Made by a program: the position numbers and the translations under genes
Assembly: GCA_007449985.2 (NCBI GenBank)
Contig: VIIQ02000674.1
Coordinates: forward strand, 152,628-216,627
Reading direction: 5' to 3'
Source: Desmodesmus armatus
Lineage: Eukaryota; Chlorophyta; Chlorophyceae; Sphaeropleales; Scenedesmaceae
Length of the DNA: 64,000 nt
Notes under the pieces: generated by a model
What the model was told of the DNA's origin: nothing
Seen by the model: only the letters and a program-made list of their open reading frames with translations
Databases searched by the model: none
In this document: positions 49,660 to 62,200 of the stretch, piece after piece
Position numbering within the stretch: position 1 is the first letter of the stretch
Layout: each line of letters begins with the position of its first letter

Positions 49660-51216
49660 ATGACGCATAAACACATGGCGTTTCTGGGTGCCGTTCTGCT
49701 GTTGGCCGGTATCCAGCTTGCGACATCTTGCTCAGATGTTTCCTTGGCCTTCACCCCCTATGACGCTATCATTTCCGCTCGTGACTACGACTTCTTCGCG
49801 GAGAAGGTGCTGACCATGCAGGTATGTTTTGGGCGGGAACGCAGGCAACAGAGGCAAGCGGGAAAGGGAGCGATGGCAGAAGGCTGCTTAGCATCGATGT
49901 GTATGTATCCATGCGGGGCCCCAGCAACAGCACAGCAGAGATGGCCAAGGCAGGTCAGGTAGTTGGGACAGACATGTTGCTGCTGCACACCTCTCAGCAC
50001 AGCAATTGTCATAGCCAAAAACCTGCTCCTGTATACTTTCTCACATAGCTGATTTGCTGCTGCTGTTGCTCCCCTCCCCCCTTTGCTGCTGCAGTTCTCT
50101 GTCATGCCAGCTCGCACCAAGCTTATCTACACCCCCCTGCTTGGCTGTTCCTACGAGACGGGCCTCAATGCTACCCAGTCCAAGAGCAAGTATGGCTTCA
50201 TCTGCACGACTGTGGGGCGGCCTGAGTTCGTTGCTGGCTTCATGGTTGGCTGTGGCAGCAACGACTATGCTAACTTCCGTGAGTGGCCTCTTCACCCTCC
50301 AGGGAGAGCATACTATGAGAGTCATGAGGGCTGCAAATTTGCTTTGCAGTGATTCTAAGGACAGTTTCGCCAGACTGCACTTGCGTGAATGTGCCAGCAT
50401 GACAGAAGACTGTGCCATTCATGAGGACGCTGCCAGCACGGTGCAGATGTGTCAGCTCTTGGGCACGCGTTGCAGCTGTGGCTACCAATGCAGCTTGCAA
50501 TCCTGCTGCGCCTGGCCGTAGCATCATGCCGACGTCAGCTTGTGCCTGTAACAGCATTTTTGCTGCCATCCTGACAAACTCATGCCCGTCTGCTGCACCA
50601 TTCCACCTGATCTTCGCTCCTGCAGCTGGGCAATGTACTGAGGGCTTCAACTCCCAGGGGCTGAGCGTTGGTGCTCTCACAGATCAAAGCCAGCCATTCC
50701 CACCCAACGCCACAAACGCATTGGGACAGCGGCCCGGCATCTTCTTCAACGGTGAGCTTCTGGCTGCTGATGAAACGGCACTCGCGGTCTCTGAACATTA
50801 TGCAGCCAATTCAGAAGCACTTTCCAAACATAAGTCACCAATCAGCTGGATTGGATGCGAGAGACAGTCTTTGAGGCGCCCTTGGACAAACTGCCATGTT
50901 GTGCAGTGCAGTCCCTGCTCATGACACAATAAGCGCCACTGGCACACAAGCAAGTCTCGCTGACCCCGAGCACATGCTGCAGTGACGACTACTGTGACCT
51001 GTTGGGTCTAGCAACCCTTTTTCCGCCAGAATTGTCCTGCCCAAGCTGACGTGTATGCCCTTGCTGCTGACCTCCTTCTGCTGTTTTGCAGATGTGCCCG
51101 CCTTCTTGTTGGCAAACTACAAGTCTATCGCTGAGATCCGTGCGAAGTTCACACCAGACAACTACCGCGTGGTCAACAACGCCAATTTCTATGAGGTTCT
51201 GTTCAAGCTCAGCTAA
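49660..51216 (+). CDS. Truncated choloylglycine-hydrolase-like paralogue (B)
   Basis: Four phase-matched exons: 49660-49821, 50095-50278, 50626-50751, 51092-51216; about 198 aa. A signal peptide (AFLGAVLLLAGIQLATS) precedes Cys24. The ARDYDF segment gives Arg41 and Asp44, spaced as in the family. EGFNSQGLSVGAL parallels EGFNTKGLHVSGL of hydrolase A, and DVPAFLLANYKSIAEIRAKF parallels DIVNYLLARYESVDAVWADL. The protein stops at FKLS, about where hydrolase A has SFQTNYSTLHYN. The second half, with the catalytic Asn and Arg and the LHYxI strand, is absent, and no continuation is visible before 51817. It is either a decayed gene or a short secreted form. The start could also be the Met at 49675; either leaves the signal intact. 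Confidence 0.75.
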
Positions 51217-51816
51217 GTCACATGGTTACTGGTGCCCATAGGGAGGATACGACTATCCCTGCATACGGCACAGTACCAGGCCACATGTGGGAACGCCCTT
51301 GAAGCGCTTTAAGGCCATTTGATTGAGCCCTGGGTGCGCTGGGTGGCTCATCAAGTCGAGCAGCAGCATTGGGCATGTGGTGGGGCCTGTGGCAGCCCCT
51401 TGGGTGGTGCATATATCTTGTCGGCTGCTGGCCGCCGGCATTCCCAGCCTGCACAGCCAGCCACCAATGACAAGCACGCAAGCAGCAGCCATCAAATAAC
51501 GCAGTCATCATGAATGGTCAGTTTTACACTTTCCTGATGGGGCCTGTTGGATCACAGCACCATTGCAGCCAGTGACTGCAGCAGACACCGTACGTTGCGA
51601 AGGGGGTGGGCTTGCTTAATGATAATAAGTGTGTGCAAACATGAACTGATCCAACATGCCTGCCTGGTTGCTGACAGTGCTGGATCAGCAAACTGATCGT
51701 TGGTAACAAAGGTTAGTAATCAAACGGCAACGGTATGTGATGTAGAACATGACTGCCCCAAGGAAACTGAGGAATGGGTGCTGTGATCCATCAGGTGACA
51801 GCCCCCTCCCTGCATA
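51217..51816. other. Spacer between hydrolase B and the KDZ transposase
   Basis: No continuation of hydrolase B, no splice-supported exon and no clear terminal inverted repeat of the following transposase gene were seen in these 600 bases. Confidence 0.55.
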
Positions 51817-54800
51817 ATGGGTTTTCAGGGAAAACAGAAACGTGCACTTGATCCAGCAAACTTTGCAACCGTTGAGGAGCACGCAGAACAGTTGGAGTTG
51901 GCAAACCAAAGAAAGCGTAGAGCCAAACGCCCTGGTCAGCTGCCTCCAAGCTCCCGTGGTCAGCGTAACAGATCAGATGGGTGGGACGATGAGTGGGATC
52001 AGTGGGATGAAGACGCAGCGGGACACAGCAGACGCAGAGCAGACTTCCCAGACTCAGAATGTACAGACTGGGCTGCTCGTAAGCAGGTGGAGGAGGAGCA
52101 CTGGAGAGCCAACAGGCAGAAGAACCAGCAGATGGCCCAGCAGCATGAGGCCTATGATGGCTGTGCCATCTCGCAGCTCAGAGTGGACAGTGCCCTGCAC
52201 TGTGCCACTCAGGCAATGTCACTTGCAGTTATCAGACACAGCTGCTGCGTCTCGGTCATGCCAGATGCAGAAGCACTGCAGCTGGCATGCCAGGTGTCCT
52301 CACAGCTGCTGGCTGCTGCTCAGCACGACCCAGCTGCAGAGCAGCAACAACAGGAGCAGCAGCAAGGGCAGGGCGAGCAGCAGCAGCTGCAGCAGCAACG
52401 GCAGGGCGAGCAGCAGCAGCTGCAGCAGCAAGGGCAGGGCGAGCAGCAGCAGCAAGGGCAGGGCGAGCAGCAGCAGCAGGAGCAAAGGCCGCCACCTCAC
52501 ATCACAATAAGCAGCATGCGCGCTGTCGCCTGTCATGTGCTGGGTGCGAGCTTTTGGCTGCCCGTCCCAACAGTGTCGTGCTCCTGCTGCAACACGGCCT
52601 GGGAGCTGCAGCCGTCAGATGCTGGCTTCTTTGGCAACAGCCCAATCACGCCAGGGGTGTGGTTCTGCACGCAGTTGCTGAACTCGTACACCCTCCTGTA
52701 CTGCGACGGCGTCAGCGCCACAGCTTATGCTGAGTGCCTCAGCAAGGCTGCAGCCAGGGTGCCCAACTACTCTCCTGCACTGCCCAGGACAGTGGCATCC
52801 ATCAGCAACATTGACGACAGGTAACAGAATGTTTCCATAGCAAGCAGTGCTACTGCGCTGGTGTTTGTGCTAACTGCAGTTGCATGTTTTTTCTTGTAGG
52901 CAGCTGCGCAGTGCGTGGCAGGAGTGGCGGCGCATCAGCAAGGCCTGGCGCAGCATTACAGCAGTAACAGCACGCCTGGGCAAGCAGGAGCTGGGCCCAG
53001 CCGCTTGCTGCCCTGCTTGCGCAGCAGTGCCCCTAGGTCCTGATGCGCAGGAGACAGGTAACACACAACGCACCCAGCAGCGCTTTCATGGCCTCTGTCA
53101 TGCCTTGTTCACAGTGGGGCAGTTCGAGCTGCACAGTCGACCCCCCCCCCCCCCTTGTCGCCCTCTTTCCGGCTTACTCTCTGCTGCCCCGCCGGCTTGT
53201 CCTTGTGCAGCGTTGCCTTGCGCACTGCATGAGCACACCGCCTGGGCCCTCCTCAAGGATGACAACGGTCAGCCAGATGAGGCAGCCATCCAAGCCGCAC
53301 AGTAGGCTGGGCTGCTGCCAGGTGGGTTTGTTTTCAGTGGCGCATGTTCAAACAGGGTGCGCGCTCAGCGCCAAGATGACGTCAGAAACTGCAACCTGCA
53401 CGAGTGCCTACGAATGCAACTTGCATGTGTGCGGACGGAGTGAATGGGCCGATGGCCTCCATATTGCTTTGTGTATGCTGTTGTAGGTGCTGTGCACATG
53501 CCCACCACAGGCCCCACAGGCAAGCCCTTCCTGACAGCGGCTTGCTTTGATGGCAACGCCAAGGCAAACCGTCTAGCTTCTGCGGGCAAGTGCAGGGCCA
53601 ACGTGGTGTCTGACACGTCGGGCGACACCCTCTTCTTTGGACCTGTGCACCAGGAGCTGTGGAAGCTGCACAGTGCAGGGCCGCTGCCGCTCAGCGCAGC
53701 CTACCCTGGCAGCAGTGGCAGCGGCCCAGATGACGGCAGCAGTGATGGCAGTGCAGCAGGAAGCGGCAGCAGCAGCGGGGCTGCCTGCAGCGGAGCCCTT
53801 GGCCCCGACAGCGCAGCGGCAGCAGGTGATGATGAGCTGATGGTTGAGGCACAGGTGGAGCACAACTGCCATCCCAACATGTCATGTGCTAGGGAGTCAT
53901 CAGTCAGCAGCGGCATCAGCGACGAGCATGGCGTGGTGGGGGCAGTGTGCGCTCACGGTCAGCCGCTGCTGGACCTGATGATGGCAATGCCAGCCCCGGA
54001 GCGCCTCCTGTACTACGACCTGGGGTCGTCCTACCTGGCTTGCCTGGTGGACCTTGGAGTGATGTACCTTGACACAGGGTGCATCTTCTCGGCTCACTGG
54101 CGCCTGCACATGCCTGGTGTGCCTCCGTTCGACATCAAGCTGCCCTGGTGGCATGCACGCGGCCATGGAGAGGACTGCTACCTCAAGAACTCTGGCTTCT
54201 ACAAGCTTGGTGAGCGTGCGCACAATGGGTTCCAGCCAGGTACCAAAGCAGTCTTCTTGATTTGTTTCTCAAACCTCTCCGTCCCAGAGTGTCTCATGCA
54301 GCATCTCTGTGCAGCATGTGCAGCGTCACCAGAAGGAAGTAATATTTCCGCTTACGTAGCATCTGCTGTGGACACCTGCGAGTGCAGCAACGCATTGGTG
54401 TACACATGTTGAAGCTGGTGGTGTGCCCATCGCTGCCTTGTCAGGTGCCGGCCGCAGGGTGGGTGAGAACATGGAGCAGGCATGGGCGCAGCTGCGCCCT
54501 GTGATGAAGCTCACACGGTACATGACCAAGCAGGGTTATGTGACCGGCCTTGACGACGCCTTGCTGCAGATTGCAGACGACAAGCTGCTTGAGTTTGTGG
54601 CGTCGCTGGTCCGCGCGGACAAGGCTTGCCGCAAAAAGCTGGGTAGGTGCAGTCAGCACCCCTCCTCCATGCCTGCACAGCATGCGTTTGTTTCCATGAC
54701 TTCACTGGCCGCCTTATGGCTACCCCTGCATCCATTCAGCTGCCGGCGCTGGAGCTGCTGGTGGTGGTGTTTAGTGGCATGTTGCAGTCAGTATGAGTGG

Positions 54801-56346
54801 CACGTGCGGGCACTTGATTTCTTCACAAATCACCTCCTGAGATGCCAGATGGGTTGACCTGGCTCAACTGGCTAAGTTGGCGGGTTGGTGTTTTACTTGT
54901 GTGCTTGCAGACGAGGCGCGCCGTCAGCTGCAGCAGTTGTTGCGCTCTGCAGCTGCCAAGAACATCCAGGGCAAGGCGCTGATGGCAGCAGCTGTGGCCA
55001 CAATGGCTGAGACTGCTGTTGATGACAGTGCGATGCCAAAGCAGGAGAAGCTTGTGGTGAGTAACTGCTGCACAAGTGCTTCTGAGCTGGAGAAGCTCAG
55101 AACATAGCTATTCAAGCTCACAACGCAGCCGCGGAACTGCAAGTAGTGTTGCACATCCACAGCGCATCTACAGCTGTGTTGTGACTGCCCATGCTGCGTG
55201 ATGCAGATGGAGTACGTGCGAGCGCAGGAGCAGCTGCGTGCCCTGACATCGCTCAGGAACAACCGCAGCAGCTTTGCAGTGGCGCTACCGGGGGCTGAGA
55301 GCCGGCCCCTGCAGGCGCGCGCCTCAGACAGCAAGCTTGAGCACAAGCTGCTGCGCCGCGTGGCAAAGCTGCAGTTTCAGCTGGACTGGGATGCGCCGCC
55401 TGGGCGTGACAGCAGTGAGTACCAGCAAGGGCTTGCAGCGCTGCGGGACGAGCACCTACGCAAGGCACAGAAAGACATCGAGCGCGATGTGGCTGTGCTG
55501 GGCAGTATCTTGCAGGAACGGCAGCAGCTTGGGGCAGCCAGCAGACGGACCCGCAACCAGCAGAACAGGGCAACACGCAGGCGCAAACGCATCCGGCAGC
55601 TTGTGGACAGCATGGCAGCCTGGCAGCAGCTAGACCTTCCCTCCAGCCCTGCCTCGCAGCTGCTGCCAACAAGGTGGACTGAGCAGATCACCCTTGATCT
55701 TTTCAGGGGCTCCTTCCCTTGGAGACAGGGGGAGGATGGTGGTGTGCCTTCTCTGCTGGCGGAGCAGTTCAGGGACGCCTGCGCAGAGGTGAGAAAGCTC
55801 ACACCCTGAACTCAGGGCTCAGCATGACATCAGCGGCCATACCGTGCAGTTTGTGGTCACTGTGCAGCATACCGACATTGTTGCAATGCAGGTTGTGGCC
55901 CGCGCATGTCTGGAGCTGATGGATATGTGGTGCGGCGCTGACGCTTCTGTTGCACAACTGCCGTTCACCGTTGTACAACCTGACATGCTGCTTGATGCTG
56001 CCTGATGTGCTTTCTATGCTTTTGCTGCTAGGAGGCTCGCACCTTGGAGGAAGTGCAGATGCAGCAGCTGGAGCGTGGTCGCGTCCTGACGTACTTTGCT
56101 CACATGCAGCGGCAAGCAGCTGCACAGGCGGCAGCAGCAGCGGAAACACATGACCAGCTGGTTGCAGCGCAGCAGCAGCAGCTAGAGGACGCAGCGGATG
56201 TAGTATCTGCTGCCATGAACCTGCAGCAGAGTGTTGAGCAGGTTGCACAGCTGGGCGCTGAACACAAGATCATGCAGAACTGGGCAGCTGAGTTTGAAAA
56301 GTGCAGGCAGGACGCCATCCAGCGCTTTGCCAAGCTGGCAACCTGA
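51817..56346 (+). CDS. KDZ-superfamily transposase (Kyakuja-Dileera-Zisupton)
   Basis: Seven phase-matched exons: 51817-52820, 52900-53057, 53487-54209, 54445-54642, 54911-55056, 55207-55788, 56032-56346; about 1041 aa. The N-terminus is basic then acidic (KRRAKRP, WDDEWDQWDED). A (Q/G/E)-rich repeat tract follows (aa ~172-230), then a Cys cluster (VSCSCCNTAW, CCPACAA) like the zinc-binding region of KDZ proteins. The catalytic core shows CFDGNAKANRL (Asp ~409), DEHGVVGAVCAHGQPLLDLM, YYDLGSSYLACL (Asp ~565), LPWWHARGHGEDC and GENMEQAWAQL (Glu ~636/639), fitting the KDZ D-D-E layout. Long coiled-coil regions complete the protein. KDZ enzymes mobilise DNA transposons known from fungi and chlorophytes. 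Alternative exon material exists at about 53213-53300 (HEHTAWALLKDDNG), not used because a stop follows. Confidence 0.85.
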
Positions 56347-59257
56347 TGCGCTTATGTGTCCCCCCCCCCCCCGGGCTGAGTTGCGAGGGGTTGGTTGTTG
56401 TGACAGGGGAGGGAGCATTGCGCCCTGCAGGTGTATTGCGGCATTGCCATCTTCTTCACATATCTTTGGGCTACTTGGGCAGGATGCGGCAGCTGGTTGA
56501 GACCCTGCCGGTCCAGGCAGCATGGTCTGCATGTGGGCAAGAGAGATACCCAACAGGGTTGTTTGTAAACTGTGCACAACATGTTACCTGGTTAGCTACC
56601 TCTTGTGCTGTTGGTTCTGATGGCCGTAACTGGCCCATGCTCTCGAGTGTTTTGTGTCAGCTGGTGTACAGCTGGTTGCCTGATTTTGTCTTGCTTGTTT
56701 TGCACCATGGTCAAGTTGCTGCTGCATGCGCAATTGACCTCACCGGAAGCATGTGTAAGGATTAATTGAGCTACTTGGCATTGCATGCATGCGCAGTGGA
56801 ATCCATGGGCAACTTATGGTCGCAGTCGTCCTGTGCCAGACGCATGCGAACACATGCCAGGTGCTTTGTGCAGCGTGCGCAAAATGCATGCTCAGGCTTT
56901 TGTTCAATGCTAGCGTGCCACTGACTTGCAAGTGATGTACTGCATGTCCGGCTTTTCACATGGTCGGTGCTATCAGGAAACTTTGACCATCATGTCTAAG
57001 AGAGGGGCACGCCAAGTGATAGGTCTTATAGGCACCCCATGAGCCCATTGTTTGGTGGCAATGCTGAGGACTCCTCCTTCCGGGAACTTCCAATACTCTA
57101 GTGTTGTCACTTTGGTAAGAAAGCACCAGGGCACTTCAGGTCAGCTCACGGGCTCTTTGTCAGTCATCACCACCCTCAGGTGCGGTGCCACTGCCAAACG
57201 GAAAGTAGCGCACCTCTCAACCAGTCACATAAGGCAACGTTATCTCTGGACCTTCAAGGTCATACTTGTCAAAATAGGGTAACTCCAGCACACATGGATG
57301 GCATCAGATTGCTTCAGGACACGCCTTGCACAGACCGCTGAGGGGCAGCTGCAGGCCTGGGCAGACTGAAGGCCCAATCTTTCCACCCATATGAACAATT
57401 GTTGCGCCATCAATCCCTGAACCCATACCATGGACCCTGCACAATGCCTGCAAGAGGGTTGTTGCTGTTGTGCACTTGCGGGCGCATGCTGTCAGACTCA
57501 TGTTGCGCATGCGTAGGAAACCCAGATCAGCTCGTTTTGGATTTTGTAGTCAAGCGGCTGGCAGTAGTGACAATGCCGAGGGTTGCCAACAGTGTTGCAC
57601 ATGTTGCAGATATGGTGTGTGGGCATGTTACGGCAGGGTGCTTTGTTGTGCCCACCGTGTACAGTTAGTACATGAGCACTCAGCATGGCCAACGTTGTCG
57701 GTGGGAGCCCTGCGCTGTGTCGTGTGCTGTGTTAATGCCATTTTCTTCTTCAGTCTCTTGCGTGAAATGGCGGCCGCATTCAAGATGGGGTGACTCTCAC
57801 TGCACACAACAAGCAAAACACCGACAGTGTGTTGGGCATGAGTACTGTTGCTGTAGCAGTTGCCAAAGTCAACTTCAAGGCAATGCGCTGGACCTGTGTG
57901 TTATGCCACCATCGACTGGAAGTTGGCCTGAGTGGCATCACAAGCGCAGAGTGACAGGTTGGTGGGTGCTGGCAGGAGGACAATGCCTTTGCACAAACTT
58001 TCATAAGTGTGCTGAGCATAGGAAACAGTGTACTTACCGTGAACCTTGGCACCTTTGCACCCTTCTTTGCCTGCCGCACATGCGCTATTGTGGGACAGAG
58101 GGGCTGGGGCTGCTAAGAGGCTGTATGGATCTGGCAGCCAGGTGCCACCCGGGGTGTTGTGACTGCCAAGTGACTGTAACAGCTCTGCTGCTAGCTGTTG
58201 TTGGCAAGGTGTGGTCATGTGAGGGTGGCTGGGCTGTGAGCGCATAGAACCAGCTTGCAGATCACGTCAAGGTGGATGTTACTGCCAGCTAGCTGTACGG
58301 TGCATGCAGCCCTGTGCTCAACTGCAAGAATGTAAGCCATGTGCTTGATTTCAGCCACTTTCATCCTGGTGACTTTGGCACTCTCATTTTGCTTGCCGCG
58401 CGGCCTCTCAGGGTGGGGTTTGAGGGCCGCCAACAAGCATTTTTGGTCCGGGGGTCAGATTTGAGTTGGTGATGCCACGTGGCTGGAAACATGTTGGCGA
58501 AGTTGTAACAGCTCTCAAATGTGCTGCTAGCTGTTGTTGGCAAGGTATGGGCTCGTGTAGAGGGCGGCGCTGTGTGCGCGCAGAACCGTGCCTGCAAATC
58601 ATGCAAGGTGGAATGTACTGCCAACTAGCTGTGCCGGTGCATGCAGCCCTGTGCTCAACTGCAGGATTGAGATCCTTAATACATGTCGACATCGGAGCCT
58701 TTCCCAGTGGGGAAGTGCAGGTGATTAACCTGCTTCATATGTCAGGCACCATTGCTTCCCATTCAGAGTCAAGGTGAGACATTGCCTAGAAACAGGCAAC
58801 CAGGTGTGCCCTGGGGAGTGAGATGTGGCACGAGTGCCATTGCCCTAGACCCCAGGCGTGTTGGTTGAAGAGCCGTCCTCAACGGACGCGAGGCCAATGG
58901 GACGCAGTCCTATGGCGTAAGAGACCAAGGGGGTGTCTCTATATCTTATCATCTTTACCTTCAAGATGGACTAAAGCTGTTCCAGTATTGTACAAGAGGT
59001 GCTTGCTTAAAGGTGCTGCCCACCACGCATCGGTCTGGCTGAATGCCAAATGTTGCCACATGCTGCACTTGGGTTCAACACCAACCAACCAATGTCAAGC
59101 TGGCATTGCCTCAAACACAGCTTCAGCCATCAACACCTTCTTGGATAATACATATGTGCAGCACTTTCATGGTGTGACACGCCATCAAGCTAGCAGACTG
59201 CATGTCTCAGCAGCTGAACAACAGTGCTGCTGTACTGATCTGCCGCCGCTGCGGTGC
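56347..59257. other. Gene-poor interval between convergent genes
   Basis: 3' flank of the transposase (TGTAA at 56564-56568 and 56754-56758), then about 2.5 kb without splice-supported coding sequence. It contains one internal tandem duplication (58173-58668). Confidence 0.55.
58173..58668 (+). repeat. Diverged direct repeat, two copies
   Basis: TGTAACAGCTCT...GCTGCTAGCTGTTGTTGGCAAGG...GCATGCAGCCCTGTGCTCAACTGCA occurs at 58173-58330 and again at 58504-58668. Spacing is about 330 bp. No coding frame is shared. Confidence 0.88.
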
Positions 59258-62200
59258 TTACGGGCCAGCAGAAAAGTGCAGGCCAAACTTTGGGCTGTTC
59301 TGCATGTAGTTCTTCAGAATGCTTGCTTGCTGGCGGAACGGCTTGGTGCCGCCGCAGTCAGCCAGCGCAACAGCAAACTTGGCTGCGCTGACAAGCTCTG
59401 CCACTGGCGCATCCTCACTGCCAGCCTCTTCCTCCCACTTCTTGACAATGGCAGCACGGTCCTTGTCCTGCACAGCAAGAGAGAACGGGCAGAAATCAGC
59501 AGACATGTTTGGCCCTACACTACACAGGCTTTTCCCCCACACCTAACCCATCTGAGCCCGGCACCTGCAGGCGCCTTTAGCTGGCGCATGTCACACAGAT
59601 ATCTGCAGAGTTCAGACCTTGCCGAGAGTGCGCACATATGCATGCATGATGCTATGCAAGCAAGTTTTACCTTGGCGTTCCACAGCTGCTTCTCCCTGCC
59701 CGCCAGGCCAGCCACTGTGTACCCTGTTGGTGGGGTGCTGCTGGCCTTCTTGCCGCTGTCCTTGCGCTTCTGCACCTTGGAGGGCACCTCGTCATCCTCA
59801 AGTGCACACACTGCAGCGAACACTCCTGCTGCAGCGCCGGCGCGCCGAGGGCGCTGGTTGTCTGCGGCAGGCTCTGCCGCACGCTGCTGCTGGCTTGTTG
59901 CTGTTGCTGCTGCTGCTGCTGTGCAGCGCCGCTGCTGCCTCGCCAGCTGAAGCTGGAGCATCGGGGCTGCAGTTCCCTGCAGGACAGCATAGGTTGGTTC
60001 ACCTTGTTGTCGTGGAACTTTCAAATGCCCTTCAGGACGGCACACAATTGCTCGGACTGCATAATAAAAAAGCTGTTCTCCAGGGATTCAGCAGCCGCAT
60101 GACCACGCAGGGCCACAGAATGTGCGCGTTCCAACCAACACCTCGAACACTATATTGCCGGTCAGTTCAAACCCATGACTGTTGTGCTGTCAGCAAGTGC
60201 TTGCAAAGCCCAAACTGGGCCTGCACACATGCTTAGCTTGCAGAGCCCCAGCACACACATCAAAATGCCTTACGCAGCCCCTCTGACAGTTCAACCCGTC
60301 GCACCTGATGCATCCTGCGCCTGCGGTCCCAGGTGGGAGATCTCTTTGCCCACGCCAGCGGGGCCTGCATGACAGAAGCAACACGCAGTGACACCAAACA
60401 ACCCCCACAAGGCTGGCCAAACGGGCACACCAAGCTGTCCTGTCATTGATTGATCAACACACCTGACTGTGGATCAGCAGGTTGCAGTGTCAACCCTATG
60501 AGCATGCATGCTTCCCCCCAGCACGCGCTCGCACATGTCAGCAGCACACACGACATGCATACCTGCGCTCGCCGCACCACCACCAGCAGCGCCACTCTCA
60601 AAGGCCTCACCACCTAGCGAGAGCAGACACACACCATGTGAGCCACAGTCAAGCCGCGCTGTCAAAGTGCCAACAACTGTGGTGTCAATGGGTAGTGGGT
60701 TGGGTAGTGTAGCTGCTAGTTTAGCTCTTGGGCTGTTGACACCAGCACGTATGTGACGGCACGTCTCAGCACCCGCTGCTGTCACAACTCGCACCTGATG
60801 CAGCCTGCTCCTGTAGCCCCTGGCTGGGCATCTCTGCACCCTCACCATGGTGACCTGAAGGACAGAAGCAACTTCACATCATGAGGGTGGACAATGGGGC
60901 CCAATGGGCAGCACACCCGACAATGCTGATACAATGTCAGCAGCTGCATCGTGAACCCTTCACATGCACATGCTCTTCCTGCCCTGTGCATGTCCACACG
61001 AAATGGCTGACATACCTGCGCTGGCGGCACCGGCAGCAGCAGGGCCACCCTCTGTTGCGTTGCTAGCAAGAACAGACAGACACCACGTGAGCCACACGAC
61101 AGCGATGTGGCACCTGCCAGGACTGCACATAGCAAGACCGCAAATAGCAAGACTGCCGACAACAATGCAACGCACCTGCAGCGTCCACGGGCCCCTCCAT
61201 AGCAGCTTGGACACAGCGCTGCAGGGCTGCGCTGTTGGGCATGCCAGTAGCCGTCTGGACAGCAGCAATGGCCTGCTCGCAGATGCTGGTATCAGCGCCC
61301 ATGGCGAGCTGGAAGGACTTGACGGCAGCCCCCACCAGTGCTTGCTGCTGTTCTGCAACACACAACAGTAAACCATTTGGCTTGTGCTAGGGCCCCAGGA
61401 CAGGTTCAAGTGGTATCGCTAGCAAAGCAAAGGATCAATTCTGGTCCAGTCAGGACCCTGATCAGGACATGCCAACCCTTCTGCCAACCAAGGCAAGCTG
61501 CAAGTATCACCTGTCAGGGCCTGGTGCTCCTGCTCTGGCTGCCCAGCACGGGCCCCTGGCTGCTTGGCGGCCCTCTCCTGGCTACCCCCTGCAAATTAAA
61601 AGACAAAATGAGGCATGTTGGTTGGCGTAGTCAAACAGCAAGCAAGAAGATTCAACAGCAACAGTGCTAACAAGCGTGCAACACACCTGTGGAGTTGGCC
61701 TCATTGCACATCACATCCTTGACAAACTGTACAAGGGCATTGCTCCTGCGCAGCTTGGTTGCCGCCAGGACAGCAGCGCGCATCTCCTTGCGGCTGACTG
61801 ACTGTGCTCCCATCACCCGCTTGGCATGAATGAAGGAGATGACGGCAGCCTCCACCAGTGCCTGCTGCTCACCTGCAACAACAGACCCAGCATCACAACC
61901 TTACACTCACATGTGCTGCACAAACTGCTCAGGTGTGACCACTGGCGGCATGCATTCTCCAGTCTGAAACACAGCAATCGCAGGTGCAGGCTCCACATCC
62001 CACAGCCACTGGCGAGCTGCAAGTATTACCTGTGGGCCATGGGCTCGTGCTCTGACTGCTGTCTGCTGGCCACGTACTGCCTGCACCCTCCTTCGGCTGC
62101 ATGCCACCCTCGTCCCCAGCCTGCTCTTGGGCGTCTGTAGCACAGTTTGGACACCCGCAACACACTTCAGGCATGCACTGCTTGTCATAAGTTGTGAATG

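Noticed and set aside
53213..53305. Extra exon of the KDZ transposase (HEHTAWALLKDDNG...)
   Set aside because: Acceptor is plausible but the frame meets a stop without a donor; exons 52900-53057 and 53487-54209 join in phase without it.
55891..56005. Possible exon VVARACLELMDM in the KDZ gene
   Set aside because: No donor keeps phase with the exon at 56032; exons 55207-55788 and 56032-56346 join directly in phase 0.
58823..59950. 375-residue plus-strand frame
   Set aside because: It is antisense to spliced exons of the 59-63 kb gene and has no family or splice support.
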